In this document: in pieces, positions 1 through 5,253 of the stretch
Numbering within the stretch: position 1 is the first letter of the stretch
Layout: each line of letters starts with the position of its first letter
Source of the DNA: Firmicutes bacterium UBA4996
GTDB lineage: Bacteria; Bacillota; Limnochordia; Darwinibacteriales; Darwinibacteriaceae
Assembly (NCBI GenBank): GCA_002396805.1
Contig: DGYW01000064.1
Span: 8,175-15,729 of the forward strand
Length of the DNA stretch: 7,555 nt
Direction of reading: 5' to 3'
Made by a program: the position numbers and the translations under genes
The notes under the pieces: model-generated
Told to the model about the DNA's origin: nothing
Seen by the model: the letters and a program-made list of their open reading frames with translations, nothing else
The model's database searches: none

Positions 1-34
1 GTTGCTACGAAACCGATATCGGTTTCGTAGCAAC
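1..34. repeat. Perfect 34-nt palindrome at the window edge
   Basis: Bases 1-17 (GTTGCTACGAAACCGAT) are the exact reverse complement of bases 18-34, with no loop. The palindrome lies inside the coding frame of the binding-protein gene and stops exactly at the window edge. A fold-back join at a contig end is the simplest explanation. A real regulatory palindrome inside a coding sequence is less likely. Confidence 0.9.
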
Positions 35-356
35 CCAGAGAGCTGCTGACAAAAAGGATGCGATTGTTCGCTTCTTCGAACACGCCATGTCGGTAGATGT
101 TGCTTCGGCTGAGACTGGGCGTGTGGCATCGATTCCTGGCGTTGAGGCACCTACAAGATTAACGGGAATGGCCAGTGATGTCTTTGCTCAGGGTAAGACT
201 GTACAGTTTTGGTGGGATCAAGACCTTCCGGCAACAGTATCTACCCCCGTTAACATCGCAATCCAGAGTTTCTTGATGCCAGAAACTGATGTTAAAAAAG
301 CTCTCACCAAATTCGAAGATCTTGTGGAAGACAATATCGGTCCGGTTAAGAAATAA
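3..356 (+). CDS. Sugar ABC transporter substrate-binding protein, C-terminal part only
   Basis: This is the last 117 codons of an extracellular solute-binding protein (family 1, MalE-like) that would capture a sugar outside the membrane and pass it to the two permeases downstream. The frame is open from base 3 to the TAA at 354-356. What is visible is typical of the C-terminal lobe: an IGFVATQ segment, a helix with FFEHAM, the aromatic FWWDQDLPA stretch and a closing amphipathic helix (DVKKALTKFEDLVED). The N-terminal signal peptide and lipobox lie outside the window. The internal ATG at 87 is not the start, because homologous-looking sequence precedes it. The first five codons (CYETD) lie in one arm of a perfect palindrome at the window edge and may not be genuine, so reliable sequence begins near base 18. 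The substrate cannot be read from this part; oligosaccharide is inferred from the neighbours. Confidence 0.85.
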   Translation, partial: CYETDIGFVATQRAADKKDAIVRFFEHAMSVDVASAETGRVASIPGVEAPTRLTGMASDVFAQGKTVQFWWDQDLPATVSTPVNIAIQSFLMPETDVKKALTKFEDLVEDNIGPVKK

Positions 357-366
357 TTTAAGCCTG

Positions 367-395
367 GGAGAGGGAGCCCCTGTGGTTCTCTCTCC
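367..395 (+). promoter_or_regulatory. Intercistronic stem-loop between binding-protein and permease genes
   Basis: Bases 367-375 (GGAGAGGGA) pair with 387-395 (TCTCTCTCC), nine pairs with one G-T wobble. A further G-T and two C-G pairs can extend the stem inward, leaving a loop of about five bases. No T-run follows (ACCGAG), so it is not a classic intrinsic terminator. Its place 10 bases after the binding-protein stop and about 28 bases before the permease start fits an mRNA-stabilising or expression-reducing element, as known between malE and malF in enteric bacteria. Confidence 0.6.
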
Positions 396-410
396 ACCGA
401 GTGGTTGCAG

Positions 411-419
411 AGAGGTGAG
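411..419 (+). promoter_or_regulatory. Ribosome binding site deciding the GTG start of the first permease
   Basis: AGAGGTGAG lies five bases before GTG at 424. It chooses that start over the in-frame ATG at 289, which would overlap the binding-protein gene by 68 bases and add an uncharacteristic N-terminal extension encoded partly by the hairpin. Confidence 0.75.
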
Positions 420-423
420 TGGA

Positions 424-1314
424 GTGACAAAGAAAAGGTTTGATTGGTCGGAAGTTGCCTTTAAGACTTTGTTTCTGCTACCGGCACTAATGATTTTGGC
501 TTTGTTCATGTTTTATCCCATCGGAGAGACCTTTCGGGTTTCGTTAATGAGGTCAACAGGGCTAGGTCCCGAAACCTATATCGGCTTGAGAAATTATCAG
601 CGACTTCTCACTGACGATGAGTTCTTGCAGGGCTTGCGCAATGTCTTAAAGTGGGCGTTTTGGAGCGTGACCATCCAAATACCGTTAGCATTTTTTATTG
701 CCTACGCTTGCAGTTCGTTGGGAACTAGGCTGGCTGACAGGTTGAGGAGTGTGTATTATCTTAGTAATGTTTTGCCCTCTGCGATTACAGCTATGCTTGG
801 AATCTTCATTTTCTCTCCTGTTTCAGGTGTAGTTGCCACTTTTGCCCGTACAGTCGGTTGGAAGTGGTTAGAGAGTATTGATTTTCTGGGCAACCCGCGG
901 ATTGCGTTCTGGTCTTTGTTCTTCTTAGCGACTTGGGCCTACATGGGGTTCGGGATCATCTATTTGATGGCCAATATTGAACAAATTCCACCTGAAATGC
1001 GTGAGGCGGCCACCATCGACGGGGCCAATGAATGGCAATACGCTAGATATATTGTGATTCCGCAGATTTCGTACGCTTTGCGTATTCAAGCAATTCTAGC
1101 CACGGTTGGCAGTCTGAAGCTCTTCGATCTTCCCTATCTAGTTACATCTGGGGGACCCGGCATTTCCACTGTAACCCTAGGCATTACGCTGTACCGCGAG
1201 GCTTTTAACAATTGGCAGTACGGAAAAGGCGCTGCCATAGGCGTGGTCATCTTCTTGTTATCGCTGGTGTTTACTATTATCCAATTTTCCATGCAACGTG
1301 AGCCTCAGTTCTAA
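424..1314 (+). CDS. Sugar ABC transporter permease, MalF/UgpA type
   Basis: A 296-residue inner-membrane permease of the binding-protein-dependent sugar importers (CUT1 group). Six hydrophobic segments are visible, at about residues 13-33, 75-96, 110-131, 160-183, 215-236 and 268-289. The cytoplasmic EAA loop that docks on the ATPase is intact at residues 194-213 (EAATIDGA, then P213). The TSGGPG motif at 241-246, followed by an aromatic-rich segment, is typical of the MalF-like partner. The GTG start at 424 is chosen because of the ribosome binding site and because the protein then begins with a short charged tail (TKKRFDWSE) before the first membrane helix; total length is usual for the family. 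It is 26 bases upstream of the second permease gene, so both are co-transcribed. No ATPase gene is present in the window. The specific sugar is unknown; plant-cell-wall oligosaccharide is inferred from the glycosidases nearby. Confidence 0.93.
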   Translation: MTKKRFDWSEVAFKTLFLLPALMILALFMFYPIGETFRVSLMRSTGLGPETYIGLRNYQRLLTDDEFLQGLRNVLKWAFWSVTIQIPLAFFIAYACSSLGTRLADRLRSVYYLSNVLPSAITAMLGIFIFSPVSGVVATFARTVGWKWLESIDFLGNPRIAFWSLFFLATWAYMGFGIIYLMANIEQIPPEMREAATIDGANEWQYARYIVIPQISYALRIQAILATVGSLKLFDLPYLVTSGGPGISTVTLGITLYREAFNNWQYGKGAAIGVVIFLLSLVFTIIQFSMQREPQF

Positions 1315-1340
1315 ATTGGGAGGAGATTGGAGGGGTTAAA

Positions 1341-2186
1341 ATGCGTAAGAAAAGACAGAGGCTTAGTCCAGCTTCCATCATTGTGCATGGAGTATTGGTC
1401 CTTTTGGCCGCAATTGTCATTATGCCTTTGGTCTTACCCTTTTTGTTTGCCTTTAAGACCGAATTAGAATTTGCCTACCACCCGTGGAGTTGGCCCACTA
1501 CCTTTCGCTGGGCAAACTTTCGCATGGCTTGGCAGATGGTGCAAATTGGGCAAGGCTTAATGAATACACTGATCGTCTGTATTGGTGCTGTGTTGACCAC
1601 TGTTCCACCGGCAGCCATGGCAGGCTACATCTTCGCCCGTTATCGCACCCCCATGACCACTGTTTTGTTCTATGTGGTTATGGCTGGTTTCTTTATTCCC
1701 ACCCAAATGGTGCTTATTCCTTTGTACCGTATGACTATGAATCTAGGACTTCTTGATACATTGCCTGGTTTGTATTTACCTATGGCAGCTTTTGGGGTAC
1801 CCTTTTGGACCATTATTTATCGCTCCTTTTATGCAACCTTACCGAACGAGCTAGTGGAGGCTGCCAGAATTGATGGAGCCGGTCATTTTGCCATATTTGT
1901 GCGTGTGATTGTGCCCTTGACTAAGCCCGCCACTATCCTGGCAGTACTTTTGACATTCATGAGCTCTTGGAGTGATTATTTGCTCGCTTTAGTGTTACTG
2001 AGTACTCAGTCTAAGTTTACCATGCAATTGCGCGTGGCTCGCTTCATTGGAAATCTAGGGGCGAACTACTTTCCACAATACGCAGCAGGTGTAATCATCT
2101 CCGCTGCGCCTACCATACTCTTGTACATCATCTTCCACAAACATATCATTCGAGGCACGACGCTAGCTGGAGCTTTGAAGGGATAA
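1341..2186 (+). CDS. Sugar ABC transporter permease, MalG/UgpE type
   Basis: A 281-residue inner-membrane permease that would form the heterodimeric channel with the preceding gene product. It has a basic N-terminus (MRKKRQR), a first membrane helix at about residues 13-37, further hydrophobic segments through the protein, and the EAA loop at 173-192 (EAARIDGA, followed by VPLTKP). The C-terminus (RGTTLAGALKG) matches the usual ending of MalG-like permeases, where the tail inserts toward the binding-protein side. The start is ATG with GGAGGGG at 1329-1335, five bases upstream. The gene ends in tandem stops (TAATAA) followed within 12 bases by an intrinsic terminator, so it is the last gene of the importer operon. 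With a MalF partner but no ATPase in view, it probably uses a shared MsmX/MalK-like ATPase coded elsewhere. Confidence 0.93.
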   Translation: MRKKRQRLSPASIIVHGVLVLLAAIVIMPLVLPFLFAFKTELEFAYHPWSWPTTFRWANFRMAWQMVQIGQGLMNTLIVCIGAVLTTVPPAAMAGYIFARYRTPMTTVLFYVVMAGFFIPTQMVLIPLYRMTMNLGLLDTLPGLYLPMAAFGVPFWTIIYRSFYATLPNELVEAARIDGAGHFAIFVRVIVPLTKPATILAVLLTFMSSWSDYLLALVLLSTQSKFTMQLRVARFIGNLGANYFPQYAAGVIISAAPTILLYIIFHKHIIRGTTLAGALKG

Positions 2187-2197
2187 TAAGATACAAG

Positions 2198-2227
2198 AAC
2201 CTTGGTTTTCCAAAGCCAGGGTTTTTT
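2198..2227 (+). terminator. Intrinsic terminator of the importer operon
   Basis: AACCTTGG at 2198-2205 pairs with CCAGGGTT at 2216-2223 (one T-G wobble), with a 10-base loop and a six-T run at 2222-2227. It ends the transporter unit and separates it from the dehydratase-GH43 unit. Confidence 0.85.
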
Positions 2228-2284
2228 GTTATGGCCTCAGTAAACTGTGGGTAAAGGCACACCGTCTGAAGTAAAAGAAGATGG

Positions 2285-2313
2285 TTGACTTTAATGTAAA
2301 TATTAATTATAAT
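2285..2313 (+). promoter_or_regulatory. Sigma-A promoter for the dehydratase-GH43 unit
   Basis: The -35 box TTGACT (2285-2290) and -10 box TATAAT (2308-2313) are separated by 17 bases, which is near the full consensus. Transcription would start at about 2319-2322. The region between the upstream terminator and this promoter (2228-2284) shows no gene. A promoter this strong next to a palindrome suggests control mainly by repression. Confidence 0.85.
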
Positions 2314-2321
2314 ATTAGCAT

Positions 2322-2335
2322 ACTACCATGGTAGT
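2322..2335. promoter_or_regulatory. Palindromic operator candidate
   Basis: ACTACCATGGTAGT is a perfect 14-bp palindrome starting 8 bases after the -10 box, at about +2 to +16. This is a classic place for a repressor to block initiation or early elongation. It lacks the central CG of a LacI-type or cre site, so carbon catabolite control by CcpA is not indicated. The regulator is unknown; no regulator gene is in the window. Confidence 0.6.
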
Positions 2336-2353
2336 TTCCACACAAAAATAGTC

Positions 2354-2360
2354 GAGGTGG
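2354..2360 (+). promoter_or_regulatory. Ribosome binding site deciding the TTG start of the dehydratase
   Basis: GAGGTGG lies five bases before TTG at 2366. The in-frame GTG at 2357 sits inside this Shine-Dalgarno sequence and so cannot be its own start. Confidence 0.7.
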
Positions 2361-2365
2361 GGCCA

Positions 2366-3589
2366 TTGAAAATTGTAGATATTAGACCGACAACAGTAAC
2401 GGTACCATTGGAAGCGCCTCTTCGTCACAGCAATGGCGAACATTGGGGAAGATTTGTCCGTACCATTATCGAGGTTGAGACAGATGAAGGTCTTGTCGGT
2501 TTAGGCGAGATGGGCGGAGGAGGAGAAAATGCTGAGTTGCAGTTTCGCGCTCTCAAGCAGTATCTCGTGGGTCATGATCCATTTGATCTGGAAGCGTTAA
2601 GGTTTAAGATCTGTAATCCCACGGCCAGTCTTTATAATAATCGTACTCAGCTTATGGCGGCAATTGAATTTGCTTGCCTAGACATCATCGGTCAGAAACT
2701 CGAGCAGCCTGTTTATAATCTTCTAGGGGGCAAGCTCAGGGACGAAATCCCGTTCGCTAGCTACTTGTTTTTTCGTTATGCTAGTGATGATGGGCTGTAT
2801 TCTGAGGTGAGAACGGCAGAGCAACTTATTCGACACACACGGGACCTTAAGAAGCAATATGGCTTTCGCACTCATAAGCTGAAGGCTGGTGTTTTTAGTC
2901 CCACATATGAGCTAGATGTTTATCGGCAATTGGCAGCTGCCTTTCCAGAGGACTCCTTCAGGATCGACCCTAACGCCTGTTGGAGCGTGGAGGACAGTAT
3001 TTGGTTTGCTCGACAGATCGAACATATCCGCAATGATTATTTAGAGGATCCAACCTGGGGCCTAAATGGTATGCGCCGGGTGAGGGAAAACACTGTCATC
3101 CCCTTGGCCACCAATACTGTAGTGGTAAACTTTGAACAGCTGGCTCAAAACATCCTGAATACAGCAGTTGATGTTATTCTTCTAGACACAACTTTTTGGG
3201 GTGGAATTCGCGCTTGCGTAAAGGCCGCGGCGGTCTGCGAAACGTTTCAAATCGGTGTAGCGGTCCACTCCTCAGGTGAGCTTGGCATACAATTGGCCAC
3301 TATGCTACACTTAGGAGCTGTGTTGCCTAATGTGACCTTTGCAATTGATGCCCATTATCACCAACTGCGTGATGATATCATCGTAGGGGGTAAGATTCCC
3401 TACATTAACGGAAAGATGAGTGTTCCCACTGAGCCGGGTCTAGGTATTAAATTAGATCATGACAAGGTGCAAGAGTATGCAGAGCTCTATAAAGAACTCG
3501 GAACCTATTGTTATGATCGGGACTCCCGTCGTCCAGGATGGTATCCGCTTTTGCCTAACGATCGGTGGGCGGATCCCATGAAAGGTTAG
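2366..3589 (+). CDS. Glucarate dehydratase-like enolase-superfamily enzyme
   Basis: A 407-residue cytoplasmic protein of the mandelate racemase / muconate lactonizing group, closest by recall to glucarate dehydratase. Family members remove water from acid sugars through a metal-stabilised enolate. An N-terminal capping domain (about 1-125) precedes the barrel. Catalytic positions look intact: the KxK pair K171 and K173 (HKLKAG), metal ligands D201 (IDPNACW), E227 (YLEDPTW) and N250 (ATNT), and the Asp/His dyad D274 (LLDTTFW) and H301 (VHSSGE). The YLFFRY segment near 136-138 and the PGWYPL ending also recall glucarate dehydratase, but HSSGE replaces the HSDNH of the E. coli enzyme, so the substrate may differ. 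The start is TTG at 2366. It is the first gene of a two-gene unit with GH43, 36 bases apart. The family is sure; glucarate as substrate is not. Galactarate, or an aldonate from xylose or arabinose, are alternatives. Confidence 0.85.
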   Translation: MKIVDIRPTTVTVPLEAPLRHSNGEHWGRFVRTIIEVETDEGLVGLGEMGGGGENAELQFRALKQYLVGHDPFDLEALRFKICNPTASLYNNRTQLMAAIEFACLDIIGQKLEQPVYNLLGGKLRDEIPFASYLFFRYASDDGLYSEVRTAEQLIRHTRDLKKQYGFRTHKLKAGVFSPTYELDVYRQLAAAFPEDSFRIDPNACWSVEDSIWFARQIEHIRNDYLEDPTWGLNGMRRVRENTVIPLATNTVVVNFEQLAQNILNTAVDVILLDTTFWGGIRACVKAAAVCETFQIGVAVHSSGELGIQLATMLHLGAVLPNVTFAIDAHYHQLRDDIIVGGKIPYINGKMSVPTEPGLGIKLDHDKVQEYAELYKELGTYCYDRDSRRPGWYPLLPNDRWADPMKG

Positions 3590-3612
3590 ACAGTATTATT
3601 GGTGAGAAAAAT

Positions 3613-3619
3613 AGGGGGG
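3613..3619 (+). promoter_or_regulatory. Ribosome binding site deciding the GH43 start
   Basis: AGGGGGG lies six bases before ATG at 3626. It rules out the in-frame TTG at 3599, which has no such site and would add nine unconserved residues. Confidence 0.75.
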
Positions 3620-3625
3620 CACAAA

Positions 3626-5185
3626 ATGTCGGTATTCCAGAATCCAATTTTACCAGGGTGTTACCCTGATCCGTCCATCTGTAGGGTCAATGACGACTAT
3701 TATTTGGTTACATCAACTTTCGCTTATTTTCCGGGAGTGCCCATTTTTCACAGCACCGACTTGATTCAGTGGACCCAGATTGGTCATGTGCTTGACCGAC
3801 CTGGCCAATTGAAGCTTGATGGTTTAGAGCACTCCCAAGGAATCTATGCGCCTACGTTGCGTTATCATAATGGACTGTTTTATTTGATTACTACCAATGT
3901 GGGCCATGGAGGCAATTTCGTGGTGACTGCGGAGAACCCTGCGGGACCATGGTCCGATCCTTGTTGGCTAGATGCACCAGGAATTGACCCATCTTTATTT
4001 TTTGACACAGACGGACGAGCATACTATTGCGGAACTAGACCCGCCCCTGAAGGGGAAAAATACTATGGTAATTGGGAGATCTATCTTCAGGAATTTGACC
4101 CCAACAGGATGGCTTTGGTCGGTGAAGTAACTCCATTATGGCGTGGAGCCTTGCGAGATGTGATTTGGCCTGAGGCACCCCATATTTATAGGAAAGACGA
4201 ATTTTACTATTTGCTCATTGCAGAGGGCGGTACGGCCCATCATCACGCAATCACGATCGCCCGTAGTAAAGAGATTTGGGGACCGTATGTAGGTAATCCT
4301 GGCAATCCAGTTCTGACCCATCGGCATTTAGGACGAAGCTATCCCATAGTTAATCCGGGCCATGGAGATTTGGTAGAAACACAAAACGGTGAGTGGTGGA
4401 TTGTATTGCTCGCTTCTCGCACTTGCGGAGGCTATTATCGTAATCTTGGGCGTGAAACCTTTCTAGCTCCAGTCCTTTGGGAGGATGGTTGGCCTATTAT
4501 CAGCCCAGGTACTGGTAAGCTTGAGTGGACGTATAGAGCACCTAATCTGCCTCTGGGAAGGCCAGTGGTTACTGCTAAGCGAGATGACTTTGTAGATGCA
4601 GAGCTCGATCATGTTTGGAACTTCATCCGGACTCCCACAGCTCAGTTTTGGAGTTTAACAGAGAGACCAGACTACCTCCGCATCTATCTCCAGCCAGAAA
4701 CCATCAACGAAAGGGCCCACCCCGCCTTTGTCGGCCGCCGACAACAACACCTGAGTTTTTCGGCCCAAGCCGCACTGGAGTTTACACCCCGCACTGAGCA
4801 TGAGGCCGCGGGCCTAGTTGTTATCCAGAATAACGAAAACTACTATCGCTTAGAGATCACCAAGAAAGAGGACCAGGAAATTGTCCGCTTGATCAAACGA
4901 GAACAAGGAATTGAGGAAGAACTCGCAAGGGCGGAGGTGGAGCTCAGGCCTGTGTATTTAGGGGTGGTAGCAAGAGGGCAGGATTACAGTTTCTATTTCG
5001 GTCCAGATGATGACGACCTAGAACCTCTATTTGAGAAGGCCGATGGGAGGATATTAAGTACGGATAGGGCCGGTGGCTTTGTAGGAACCTATCTAGGTAT
5101 GTTTGCCACCAGTAATCATAAGCCCAGTCGGAATTACGCAGATTTTGACTGGTTTCACTATGAAGACATCACCGATAATCAGTGA
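3626..5185 (+). CDS. GH43 family beta-xylosidase / alpha-L-arabinofuranosidase
   Basis: A 519-residue inverting glycosidase. The N-terminal five-bladed propeller (about 1-310) opens with the family signature NPILPGCYPDPS. The catalytic triad is present: base D15 (YPDPS), pKa-modulating D121 (GIDPS) and acid E183 (WPEAPH). H256 (NPGHGD) matches the conserved active-centre histidine that often binds a metal. A C-terminal beta-sandwich (about 319-517, RDDFVDAEL to FDWFHYED) is the accessory domain of the long, xylosidase-type GH43 enzymes. Length is usual for this group. There is no signal peptide, so it acts in the cytoplasm on imported oligosaccharides. It follows the dehydratase by 36 bases in the same transcription unit and runs convergent to the GH3 gene. 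Beta-xylosidase versus arabinofuranosidase cannot be decided from motifs, since GH43 enzymes are often bifunctional. Confidence 0.93.
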   Translation: MSVFQNPILPGCYPDPSICRVNDDYYLVTSTFAYFPGVPIFHSTDLIQWTQIGHVLDRPGQLKLDGLEHSQGIYAPTLRYHNGLFYLITTNVGHGGNFVVTAENPAGPWSDPCWLDAPGIDPSLFFDTDGRAYYCGTRPAPEGEKYYGNWEIYLQEFDPNRMALVGEVTPLWRGALRDVIWPEAPHIYRKDEFYYLLIAEGGTAHHHAITIARSKEIWGPYVGNPGNPVLTHRHLGRSYPIVNPGHGDLVETQNGEWWIVLLASRTCGGYYRNLGRETFLAPVLWEDGWPIISPGTGKLEWTYRAPNLPLGRPVVTAKRDDFVDAELDHVWNFIRTPTAQFWSLTERPDYLRIYLQPETINERAHPAFVGRRQQHLSFSAQAALEFTPRTEHEAAGLVVIQNNENYYRLEITKKEDQEIVRLIKREQGIEEELARAEVELRPVYLGVVARGQDYSFYFGPDDDDLEPLFEKADGRILSTDRAGGFVGTYLGMFATSNHKPSRNYADFDWFHYEDITDNQ

Positions 5186-5214
5186 GCAGCTTATAAACGC
5201 CAGACCCAGTCGTG

Positions 5215-5245
5215 AAGAAAAAAGAGGGGAGACGTAGTCTCCCCT
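5215..5245 (-). terminator. Intrinsic terminator of the GH3 gene, between convergent genes
   Basis: AGGGGAGAC at 5225-5233 and GTCTCCCCT at 5237-5245 form a perfect nine-pair stem with a three-base loop. On the - strand the stem is followed by CTTTTTTCTTC, a proper T-tract. On the + strand no T-run follows (AATTCG), so full termination is expected only for GH3; for GH43 it may serve as a 3' mRNA end barrier. Confidence 0.88.
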
Positions 5246-5253
5246 AATTCGAT

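Noticed and set aside
289..423. N-terminal extension of the first permease from ATG at 289.
   Set aside because: It overlaps the binding-protein gene, is translated partly from the hairpin, and the ribosome binding site at 411-419 points to GTG 424.
159..509. Open frames on the - strand opposite the binding-protein end and first permease (also 218-430).
   Set aside because: They run antisense to well-supported genes, have no ribosome binding site of note and no recognisable protein features.
1484..1756. Open frame in another phase inside the second permease gene.
   Set aside because: It is a shadow of the permease; the protein is rich in His, Cys and Trp and resembles nothing I know.
2281..2320. 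AT-rich inverted sequence around the -10 box (AATATT repeats) as a second operator.
   Set aside because: AATATT is self-complementary and the region is simply AT-rich promoter DNA; the symmetry is imperfect.
2322..2335. A cre (CcpA) site at the palindrome.
   Set aside because: The central CG and flanking TG/CA pattern of cre sites are absent.
4136..4327. Short open frames within GH43 (- strand here, and + strand at 4615-4797).
   Set aside because: They lie fully inside a strong GH43 reading frame and have no start signals.
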